NCBI GenBank assembly: GCA_036260075.1
Contig: DATAAM010000090.1
Location: forward strand, 1 to 19,755
Direction: 5' to 3'
From: DATAAM01 sp036260075
GTDB taxonomy: Bacteria; Actinomycetota; Acidimicrobiia; Acidimicrobiales; JAHWLA01
DNA length: 19,755 bases
The notes beneath the pieces were generated by a model, which did no database searches, was not told the origin of the DNA, and saw nothing but the letters and a program-made list of their open reading frames with translations. Positions 6,699 through 12,903 of this stretch are shown piece after piece (the stretch's first letter is position 1; every line of letters begins with the position of its first letter). A program made the translations under genes and the position numbers.

Positions 6699-7273
6699 TG
6701 GACATCCGTACGATCCCGAGGACGGCGCTAGACGGCTACCTGCGGCTGGTTCGCACGCCGGTGGACGCCGCCGTCGGCCTGCTGCCCCGAGACGAGGGCG
6801 CCCGGCTCGTGGTCGACCGGGCCGAGGCCGTGGTGCGGGAGGTGGCGGGCCGCCTGTGGCGTGATCCCGAGCTTCAGGAGGACGCCCGCCTCCGACGCCT
6901 GGCCGCCGACGAGCGCGAGCGGGCGCTGCGGCTGCGCAGCGCGGCCGAGTCCCGCGTGGAGCAGGCGAACGTCGAGCTGCAGGAGCGCGAGGAGCAGGCG
7001 GCGCAGGAGCGGGAGCGCGCCCGGGAGCAGAAGGCAGCCGAGAAGCGCCGGGCCGCCGAGCAGGCCAGTCGGCAGAAGGCGGCGGCGCGCAAGGCGGCGG
7101 CCGAGGCCGAGGCGGCCGTGGGCAAGCAGGCGCGCGAGGCCCGCCTGGACCAGCTCGACGAGGAGGCCCGCGCCCTGGCCGAGCAGGAGAAGGCGCTCAC
7201 CGCCGCCGACGAGGCCGCCCGGCTGCGGAAGGCGGCGGCGAGGGCCAAGGCCGCCCGCAAGCAGGCCCGCTAG
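6698..7273 (+). CDS. Coiled-coil protein, partner of the CsbD-like gene
   Basis: 191 residues; ATG overlaps the previous stop by one base and a GAGG-rich stretch lies just upstream. Residues 1-60 look folded (YLRLVRTPVDAAVGLLPRD, VVDRAEAVVREVAGRLW). Residues about 60-190 are a continuous Ala/Glu/Arg/Gln-rich helix that becomes Lys/Ala-rich toward the C-terminus. No signal peptide, transmembrane segment or catalytic motif is visible. Its codon use and overlap with the CsbD-like gene indicate co-expression and probably direct association of the two coiled coils. The function is unknown; a role in cell-envelope stress or scaffolding is a guess. Low-complexity composition means sequence similarity searches would give many spurious hits. 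Confidence 0.78.
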   Translation: MDIRTIPRTALDGYLRLVRTPVDAAVGLLPRDEGARLVVDRAEAVVREVAGRLWRDPELQEDARLRRLAADERERALRLRSAAESRVEQANVELQEREEQAAQERERAREQKAAEKRRAAEQASRQKAAARKAAAEAEAAVGKQAREARLDQLDEEARALAEQEKALTAADEAARLRKAAARAKAARKQAR

Positions 7274-7286
7274 GCGCCACCCCTCG

Positions 7287-7334
7287 TTTTGGGCACGGTT
7301 TCCCGTCGTATGCACGGAAAACCGTGCCCAAAAA
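7287..7334. repeat. Near-perfect 20-bp-arm inverted repeat upstream of queC
   Basis: The left arm (7287-7306, TTTTGGGCACGGTTTCCCGT) and the right arm (7314-7333) are reverse complements with a single mismatch, around a 7-base loop (7307-7313). It fills most of the 80-base gap between the coiled-coil gene and queC. In RNA from either strand the stem is followed by A residues, not a U-tract beyond the stem, so it is not a typical rho-independent terminator. A REP-like palindrome or a 5'-leader hairpin for queC is possible. Confidence 0.85.
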
Positions 7335-7353
7335 CGTGGTACGACTCGGGCTC

Positions 7354-8037
7354 GTGGCCAAGGCGGTCGTGCTCCTCAGCGGCGGGCTCGACTCCGCCAC
7401 CGTGCTGGCCATCGCCCGGGCCGAGGGCTTCGCCCCCTACGCCCTGAGCTTCCGGTACGGCCAGCGCCACGAGGTGGAGCTTGCGGCGGCCCGGCGGGTG
7501 GCGGTCGCCCTGGGTGCCGTCGAGCACGTCGTGGTCGACGTCGACCTGCGGCAGCTCGGCGGCTCGGCGCTCACCGACGACATCGAGGTCCCCAAGGACC
7601 GCAGCGCCGAGGAGCAGGCCTCGGGCATCCCCGTCACCTACGTGCCCGCCCGCAACACCGTGTTCCTGGCCTACGCGCTGGCGTGGGCCGAGGTCCTCGA
7701 CGCCGCCGACGTCTTCGTCGGCGTCAACGCCGTCGACTACAGCGGCTACCCCGACTGCCGGCCCGAGTACATCGACGCGTTCGAGCGCATGGCGAACCTC
7801 GCCACCAAGGCGGCGGTCGAGGGCGGGCGGCGCCTGCGCATCCACGCCCCGCTGATCGAGCTCACCAAGGCCGAGATCGTGGCCCGGGGCCTGGCGCTGG
7901 GCGTCGACTACGGCCTCACCCACAGCTGCTACGACCCGGGGCCGGGGGGCGAGCCGTGCCGCCGCTGCGACTCCTGCCTGCTGCGGGCCAAGGGGTTCGC
8001 CGAGGCGGGCGTGGCCGACCCGGCGCTCGGTCGCTAG
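7354..8037 (+). CDS. queC: 7-cyano-7-deazaguanine (preQ0) synthase
   Basis: 227 residues from the GTG at 7354. A GTG at 7324 is also in frame but lies within the hairpin arm, so I prefer 7354, where the protein begins directly with the first strand before the ATP loop. QueC converts 7-carboxy-7-deazaguanine, ammonia and ATP to preQ0 in the cytosol, the last common step to queuosine in tRNA and to 7-deazaguanine DNA or natural products. Seen in the sequence: the PP-loop SGGLDS at 9-14, SFRYGQRH, PARNTVFLAYALAWAE, GVNAVDYSGYPDCRPEYI, and a four-Cys zinc site (C192, C202, C205, C208) in HSCYDPGPGGEPCRRCDSC. Length is typical. No queD, queE or folE homolog is nearby, so the rest of the pathway must lie elsewhere or preQ0 is made from salvaged precursor. 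Confidence 0.96.
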   Translation: MAKAVVLLSGGLDSATVLAIARAEGFAPYALSFRYGQRHEVELAAARRVAVALGAVEHVVVDVDLRQLGGSALTDDIEVPKDRSAEEQASGIPVTYVPARNTVFLAYALAWAEVLDAADVFVGVNAVDYSGYPDCRPEYIDAFERMANLATKAAVEGGRRLRIHAPLIELTKAEIVARGLALGVDYGLTHSCYDPGPGGEPCRRCDSCLLRAKGFAEAGVADPALGR

Positions 8038-9362
8038 CGGACCGGCGTCTGCCACGAGCGGGTGAGCGCCGCCACGGTGGGGCCGTCCAGCCGCCCCGTG
8101 GCCCGCAGGCCCTGCAACCGCTGGAAGCCCTCCAGCGACGCCTGGGTGGGGAAGGCGAACGTGCCGTCGACCGCCGTCGGCTGGCCCACGGCGGCGAGGA
8201 CCCGCTGGAGGTAGCGCACGGCGTGCACGTCGCCTGCCGCCACCGCCTCGGCCTGCAAGCTGAACTGCGCCGACTCGGCGATGGCCGCCCAGTGGTGCGG
8301 CTCGGCCGTCTGCCAGGACCAGAACGACACGCCGACCGCGCCCGCCTCCGAGGCGGCCTGGGCGAAGGCGGCCAGCGCCTCCTTCGACGGCGAGCCCGTC
8401 CCCCACCCGTCGATGCGCCCGTCGTAGGCCTGGCCCACGGGCAGGACCGGCTTGCCGTAGGGCGCCAGGTCGGCGACGGCCTGCCGCACGTCGCGCACGG
8501 GGTCGCGGTTGGCCCAGTAGACCATGGGCGCCACCGCGTCGAAGGCGGCCACCGTCTCCGCGTACGGGAACCACCGCTTGTTGCTGGGCCGGGGGACGGT
8601 GGCGATCAGGGGGTAGCCCGGGCCCGCCGCCTGGCGCAGCAGCTGCCCGTACTGGCGCACGCCCTCGACGGTGAGGTGCGTGCCCTCGGCGGGCGTCTCG
8701 ATGTCGGCCGAGAAGGCGTCGATGCGGTGGCCCTGCACGGTGGTGTAGGTGATCTGGGCTGCGGCCCGGGCCGCGTCCACCGCCGGGCTGTGCAGCGTCG
8801 GGAAGTCCCAGCCCACCACCTTCAGGCCCGCGGCGTGGGCCACGGGCAGCAGCCGCTCGAGGTCGCTCTGGGCGTAGAACCCCCGGGTCGAGGAACCGAG
8901 CCGCAGGTAGACGTGCGTGAGCCCCCGGGCCGTGGCGTCCGCCACCAAGCGCTGCGGGTCGCCGCCCGCGCTGCGGGAGAAGTGGTGCAGCCACATGCCC
9001 TTGCCGATGGGGATGGTGGACGAGGCAGGCGGCGCCGTCGGGGTGTACGGCCCGGGGGCAGGAGCGGGGTCGGCCGCAGAGACGGCGCTCGCCGCCGCCG
9101 CCTCCAGTCGAGCGGCGGCAGGGGGCAGCGGCGCCCCCGGCACCACCGTGGCCGCGATCAGCGCCGCCATCGTCAGCCCCGCGGCCGCCAGCCATCGCCG
9201 CTGCTCGCCGTCGATCCGTCGCAGCGCGTACACCCGGGCGCGCGCGACGTCGATCCGTCGCAGCGCGTACACCCGGGCGCGCGCGACGTCGAGGGCTCGT
9301 TGCACCGAGGTCCGAGGCACCACGAAGACCGACCCGTCCGCCGCCCGCGTCACATGAGACAT
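8034..9362 (-). CDS. Membrane-anchored TIM-barrel (glycoside-hydrolase-like) protein with C-terminal peptidoglycan-binding domain
   Basis: 442 residues from the ATG at 9362; a TTG at 9392 is an alternative, and no Shine-Dalgarno is visible for either. Residues 1-50 are a basic cytoplasmic segment containing a 13-residue tandem duplication. A single membrane span follows (WLAAAGLTMAALIAATVV, about 55-75), then an Ala/Pro linker. From about 115 to 360 lies a TIM-barrel-like domain: GLTHVYLRLGSSTRGFY, GLKVVGWDFPTLHS, IDAFSADIE, FDAVAPMVYW, GVSFWSW. The alternating strand/loop pattern and the acidic DIE strand resemble GH18/DUF4015-type hydrolases, but the catalytic residues are not certain. Residues about 370-437 are a peptidoglycan-binding-1 domain (VRYLQRVL, VDGTFAFPTQASLEGFQRL, GRLDGPTVAAL). 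It probably sits outside the membrane and binds or trims cell wall. Confidence 0.85.
   Translation of the reverse strand: MSHVTRAADGSVFVVPRTSVQRALDVARARVYALRRIDVARARVYALRRIDGEQRRWLAAAGLTMAALIAATVVPGAPLPPAAARLEAAAASAVSAADPAPAPGPYTPTAPPASSTIPIGKGMWLHHFSRSAGGDPQRLVADATARGLTHVYLRLGSSTRGFYAQSDLERLLPVAHAAGLKVVGWDFPTLHSPAVDAARAAAQITYTTVQGHRIDAFSADIETPAEGTHLTVEGVRQYGQLLRQAAGPGYPLIATVPRPSNKRWFPYAETVAAFDAVAPMVYWANRDPVRDVRQAVADLAPYGKPVLPVGQAYDGRIDGWGTGSPSKEALAAFAQAASEAGAVGVSFWSWQTAEPHHWAAIAESAQFSLQAEAVAAGDVHAVRYLQRVLAAVGQPTAVDGTFAFPTQASLEGFQRLQGLRATGRLDGPTVAALTRSWQTPVR
9210..9287 (-). repeat. Perfect 39-bp tandem duplication
   Basis: Two identical adjacent 39-base units (9210-9248 and 9249-9287) lie in the 5' part of the anchored hydrolase-like gene. 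Each encodes DVARARVYALRRI (13 residues), so the frame is kept. Zero divergence, including third positions, points to a recent duplication. The unit itself contains CGCG-rich runs that could favour slippage or assembly error. Confidence 0.93.
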
Positions 9363-9417
9363 ATCGGCACGGGCCGGGCCCGACTGAGGCAACTACAGGC
9401 GGGAGAGCCGGTCCGCC

Positions 9418-9423
9418 TAGTCT
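9418..9423 (+). promoter_or_regulatory. Candidate -10 element for a leaderless transcript
   Basis: TAGTCT matches TANNNT and ends 7 bases before the GTG at 9431. No Shine-Dalgarno lies in those 7 bases. This spacing places transcription start at or next to the start codon, the common leaderless arrangement in actinobacteria. The -35 region is weak. This would drive the plus-strand sugar operon. Confidence 0.45.
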
Positions 9424-9430
9424 CCGCCCC

Positions 9431-10183
9431 GTGTACCGCGGCCTGCGGGTGATCGCCATGGCGCCCGTGCTCGACGAGGAGCACAAGATCGGCGAGGTCG
9501 TCCGCCGCATGCCCGGCGACGTGGTCGACGAGGTGCTGGTCATCGACGACGGGTGCACAGACCGTTCGCCCGAGGTGGCGCGGGAGCTGGGCGCCACCGT
9601 CCTGCCGCTGGGCCGCACAGTGGGCGTGGGCGCCGCGCTGCGGGAGGGCTACCGCTACGCCGAGAAGCACGGCTACGACGTCGCCGTGGTGGTGGCGGGC
9701 AACAACAAGGACTCGCCGGAGGAGATCCCCCTGCTGCTCGACCCCATCGCCGACGGGCGGGCCGACTTCGTGCAGGGGTCGCGGTGGCTCAAGCGGGGCG
9801 CCAACTTCGGCCCCATGCCCTTCTACCGGAAGGTGGCCACCCGGCTGCACCCGCTGCTGTTCTCGCTCGCCGCCCGGCGGCGGGTCACCGACTCCACCAA
9901 CGGCTTCCGCGCCGTGCGCACCACCCTGCTCGCCGACCCCCGCATCGACCTCGACCAGGAGTGGCTCGAGGAGTACGAGCTCGAGCCGTACCTCTACCTC
10001 AAGGCCGTCCGCCTCGGCTACGGCGTGGCCGAGGTGCCGGTCACCAAGGTCTACCCGCCCAAGAAGCTGGGCCAGACGAAGATGAAGCCCCTCGTCGGCT
10101 GGTGGTCGATCATGCGGCCGCTCCTCTACGTCGGGCTCGGGCTGCGGCGGCAGCCGAAGCGCATGAACAGGAGAGCATCGTGA
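9431..10183 (+). CDS. GT2-family glycosyltransferase, DPM1-like without membrane spans
   Basis: 250 residues, GTG start, probably leaderless. The GT-A fold of family GT2 is clear: VIAMAPVLDEEHKIGEVV at the N-terminus, VDEVLVIDDGCTDRSPEVA (33-50), ALREGYRYAEKHGYDVAVVV (69-88), FVQGSRWLKRG, VTDSTNGFRAV (152-162) and a C-terminal KMKPLVGWWSIMRPL amphipathic helix. Instead of the usual DADLQHP metal-binding loop, the protein has GNNKDSPEEI (90-99), so the DXD motif is replaced by NNKD. It probably transfers a sugar from a nucleotide donor to a lipid or sugar acceptor at the inner membrane face. It is the first gene of an operon with three sugar-modification genes and overlaps the next gene by four bases. 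Confidence 0.92.
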   Translation: MYRGLRVIAMAPVLDEEHKIGEVVRRMPGDVVDEVLVIDDGCTDRSPEVARELGATVLPLGRTVGVGAALREGYRYAEKHGYDVAVVVAGNNKDSPEEIPLLLDPIADGRADFVQGSRWLKRGANFGPMPFYRKVATRLHPLLFSLAARRRVTDSTNGFRAVRTTLLADPRIDLDQEWLEEYELEPYLYLKAVRLGYGVAEVPVTKVYPPKKLGQTKMKPLVGWWSIMRPLLYVGLGLRRQPKRMNRRAS

Positions 10184-11205
10184 TCCGCATCGCCGTGGTG
10201 GGAGCCGGCCACTGGGGGCCGAACCTGATCCGGGCCTTCGAGAGCCCGCCCACCAGCGCGGTCGCCTGGGTGATCGACCGCGACGAAGGACGGCTCGAGC
10301 AGGTCACCCTCCGCTACCCCACAGTGCAGGTGGGCACCGAGGCCGAGGCCGCCTTCGCCGACGACGCCGTCGACGCCGTGGTGGTGGCGACCCCCACGTC
10401 CACCCACTACGCGCTGGTGAAGGCGGCCCTCGAGGCGGGCAAGCACGTGCTGGTGGAGAAGCCGATCACCACCAGCGTGGCCGACGGCGAGGAGCTGTGC
10501 GCGCTGGCCGAGGCCCGTGGCCTCGTGCTCATGGTGGGCCACGTCTTCGTCTACAACGCGGGCGTGCAGGCGGTGAAGGACCGGCTCCGCGAAGGCACCC
10601 TCGGCCGCGTCTTCTACCTGTCGATGGTGCGCACGAACCTGGGGCCCATCCGCGTGGACGTCAACGCCTCGTGGGACCTCGCCTCCCACGACATCTCCAT
10701 CGCCAACTACTGGCTCGACGCCGAGCCGGTGTCCGCCTCCGCCATCGGCGGCTCCTGGATCAACCCCGGCATCGAGGACGCCGTGTTCGCCACGCTTCGC
10801 TATCCCGACGACGTGCTGTTGACCCTGCACTCCTCGTGGCTCAACCCGCGCAAGTCCCGCGACATCACGGTGGTGGGCGACCGGCGCATGCTCACGCTCG
10901 ACGACATGAACCTCACCGAGCCGCTGCGCATCTACGACAAGGGCGTGGCCGACGAGACCTTCACACCGGGGTTCGTCGACACGTTCGCCTCCTTCCGGGC
11001 CAGCGTGCGGGAGGGGTCGATCACCATCCCCAAGGTGGCGCTGGGCGAGCCGCTGCGGGCCGAGTGCGAGCACTTCCTGTCGTGCGTGCGGGACGGCACC
11101 GCCCCGCTGACCGGGGGCCGCGAAGGCATCGCCGTGGTGCGGGCGCTGGAGGCCATCGAGCGCTCGGTGCGCAAGGGAGGCTGCGAAGAGCCGGTGACGA
11201 CGTAG
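10180..11205 (+). CDS. Gfo/Idh/MocA-family nucleotide-sugar oxidoreductase (WbpB-like)
   Basis: 341 residues, GTG at 10180 inside the previous stop (GTGA), with AGGAG (10169-10173) 6 bases upstream. The Rossmann domain starts IRIAVVGAGHWGPN (GxGxxG at 8-13) and continues to VDAVVVATPTSTHYALV and the EKP motif (93-95). The C-terminal alpha/beta domain contains WDLASHDISI with His170 and Asp171 in the usual catalytic region. Family members oxidise or reduce sugar hydroxyls with NAD(P). Beside a DegT aminotransferase and a hexapeptide acetyltransferase, the best match of chemistry is WbpB, which makes the 3-keto form of a UDP-GlcNAcA-like sugar before transamination. Substrate assignment is from context. 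The dehydrogenase that would make the uronic acid is not in the window. Confidence 0.95.
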   Translation: MIRIAVVGAGHWGPNLIRAFESPPTSAVAWVIDRDEGRLEQVTLRYPTVQVGTEAEAAFADDAVDAVVVATPTSTHYALVKAALEAGKHVLVEKPITTSVADGEELCALAEARGLVLMVGHVFVYNAGVQAVKDRLREGTLGRVFYLSMVRTNLGPIRVDVNASWDLASHDISIANYWLDAEPVSASAIGGSWINPGIEDAVFATLRYPDDVLLTLHSSWLNPRKSRDITVVGDRRMLTLDDMNLTEPLRIYDKGVADETFTPGFVDTFASFRASVREGSITIPKVALGEPLRAECEHFLSCVRDGTAPLTGGREGIAVVRALEAIERSVRKGGCEEPVTT

Positions 11206-11206
11206 C

Positions 11207-12319
11207 GTGGCGCCGATGCAGATCCCGCTGGTCGACCTGAAGGCGCAGCACGAGCAGATCCGCGACGAGGTGCAACAGGGCTGGGACGCCGTGCTGGCCC
11301 GCACCGCGTTCGTGCTCGGAGAGGAGGTCGCGGAGTTCGAGGCGGCGTTCGCCGACCTCTCCGGCGTGCGTCACTGCATCGGCGTGGCCAACGGCACCGA
11401 CGCGCTCGAGCTCGCCCTGCGGGCGCTCGGCGTGGGGACGGGCGACGAGGTCGTCGTCCCGGCCAACACGTTCATTGCATCGGCCCTCGCGGTCGCCCGG
11501 GCCGGGGCGACGCCCGTGCTGGTCGACGTCGACGCCGAGACCCAACTCGTCGACGTGGAGCAGGTGGCGACGGCGGTGACGCCACGCACGCGGGCGATCA
11601 TGCCGGTCGACCTGTTCGGCCAGGTCGCGCCCATGGCGGCGTTGCAGGCGGTGGCCGACGAGCACGGCATCCCGATGGTGGAGGACGCCGCCCAAGCCCA
11701 GGGCGCCCGCCAGGACGGCCGGGCGGCGGGCAGCTTCGGTCGGGTTGCGGGGACGAGCTTCTACCCGGGCAAGAACCTCGGCGCCTACGGCGACGCGGGC
11801 GCCGTGCTCACCGACGACGACGAGGTGGCCGCCCGCGTGCGGGCGCTGCGCAACTACGGCAGCGACGTGAAGTACCACCATCCCGAGACCGGGTTCAACA
11901 GCAGGCTCGACACGCTCCAAGCGGTGGTCCTGTCGGCCAAGCTGCGGCGGCTGGCGGCGTGGAACGAGCGACGGCGACAGGCGGCGGCCCTCTACGACGA
12001 GCTGCTCGCCGACCTGGAGGAGGTCGTGCGGCCGGTCACCTTCCCGGGCAACGAGCACGTCTGGCACCTCTACGTGGTGCGGGTCCCCGGCCGCGACGAC
12101 GTGCTGCGCTCGCTGCACGAGGCGGGCGTGGGAGCAGGCGTGCACTACCCGGTGCCCGTGCACCTGCAGGGCGCGTTCGCGCACCTGGGCCACGGAGAGG
12201 GCAGCTTCCCCGTCACGGAGCGGGCGGCCCGCGAGATCCTGTCGCTGCCGATGTACGCCGAGATCACCCCGGAGCAGCAGCAGCACGTCGTGGACGCGCT
12301 GCGCAAAGCGCTGCGGTGA
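11207..12319 (+). CDS. DegT/DnrJ/EryC1/StrS-type PLP sugar aminotransferase (WbpE-like)
   Basis: 370 residues from the GTG at 11207, one base after the previous stop; the ATG at 11216 (367 residues, starting MQIPLVDLKAQ) is equally likely, as neither has a good Shine-Dalgarno. Hallmarks are IPLVDLKAQHEQI, GVANGTDALELALRALG (59-75), VVVPANTFIASALAV, the PLP-contacting Asp in MVEDAAQAQGA (D160), and the Schiff-base lysine K189 in SFYPGKNLGAYGDAG. The pyridoxal phosphate enzyme moves an amino group, usually from glutamate, to a keto-sugar nucleotide. Between the oxidoreductase and the acetyltransferase it fits WbpE, which installs the 3-amino group. Length is typical of the family. It overlaps the next start by GTGA. 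Confidence 0.95.
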   Translation: MAPMQIPLVDLKAQHEQIRDEVQQGWDAVLARTAFVLGEEVAEFEAAFADLSGVRHCIGVANGTDALELALRALGVGTGDEVVVPANTFIASALAVARAGATPVLVDVDAETQLVDVEQVATAVTPRTRAIMPVDLFGQVAPMAALQAVADEHGIPMVEDAAQAQGARQDGRAAGSFGRVAGTSFYPGKNLGAYGDAGAVLTDDDEVAARVRALRNYGSDVKYHHPETGFNSRLDTLQAVVLSAKLRRLAAWNERRRQAAALYDELLADLEEVVRPVTFPGNEHVWHLYVVRVPGRDDVLRSLHEAGVGAGVHYPVPVHLQGAFAHLGHGEGSFPVTERAAREILSLPMYAEITPEQQQHVVDALRKALR

Positions 12320-12903
12320 GCGGCGCGCCCGTCTTCGTCCACCCGCAGGCGCTGTGCGAGAGCGACCGCGTGGGCGAGGGCACGCGGGTGTGGGCCTTCG
12401 CCCACGTGATGCCCGGTGCCGTCGTGGGCGCCGACTGCAACGTGGGCGGCGGCGCCTTCGTGGAGTCCGGCGCCGTCGTGGGCGACCGCGTAACGATCAA
12501 GAACAACGTGCTCGTGTGGGACCGCGTGACCGTCGAGGACGACGTCTTCCTCGGCCCCAACGCCGTCTTCACCAACGACATGAACCCCCGGGCCGCGTTC
12601 AAGAAGCCGGCCGAGGAGTTCCTCCCCACGCTCGTGCGCCGGGGGGCCACCGTCGGCGCCAACGCCACGATCGTGTGCGGCACGACCGTCGGCGAGGGCG
12701 CGTTCGTGGGCGCAGGCAGCGTGGTCACGACCGACGTGCCGTCCTATGCAGTGGTGGTCGGCAACCCGGCCCGGCGGATCGGTTGGATGTGCGCGTGCGG
12801 CGCCCGCCTGCCCGACGACCTGCGCTGCTCGTGCGGGCGGGCCTACGAGCCGGGCGCCCCTGACGGCGGCCTCAGGCCGGCGCCGTCCCCGCCGCCTCTG
12901 TGA
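12316..12903 (+). CDS. Left-handed beta-helix N-acetyltransferase with C-terminal Cys pairs (WbpD/WlbB-like)
   Basis: 195 residues, GTG start within the preceding TGA. Residues about 8-150 are hexapeptide repeats: GEGTRVWAFAHVMPGAVVGADC, VESGAVVGDRVTIKNNVLVWDRVTVEDDVFLGPN, ATVGANATIVCGTTVGEGAFVGAGSVV. The loop FTNDMNPRAAFKKPAEEF matches the WbpD/WlbB group, which N-acetylates the 3-amino group of UDP-2-acetamido-3-amino-uronic acid with acetyl-CoA. At the C-terminus are CAC (159-161) and CSC (171-173), a small zinc-ribbon-like element, followed by a Pro-rich tail. This completes a ketone, amine, amide sequence with the two genes before it. The end overlaps the convergent membrane-protein gene by 32 bases. 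Confidence 0.93.
   Translation: MSGAPVFVHPQALCESDRVGEGTRVWAFAHVMPGAVVGADCNVGGGAFVESGAVVGDRVTIKNNVLVWDRVTVEDDVFLGPNAVFTNDMNPRAAFKKPAEEFLPTLVRRGATVGANATIVCGTTVGEGAFVGAGSVVTTDVPSYAVVVGNPARRIGWMCACGARLPDDLRCSCGRAYEPGAPDGGLRPAPSPPPL

Noticed and set aside
6861..9452. A long plus-strand open frame over the coiled-coil gene, queC and the hydrolase-like gene
   Set aside because: Composition is Arg/Pro/Gly-rich and it is antisense or out of frame to genes with clear motifs.
7270..9618. A long minus-strand open frame over queC and the hydrolase-like gene
   Set aside because: The translation is Arg/Gly/Ala-rich, crosses two real genes and carries none of their motifs.
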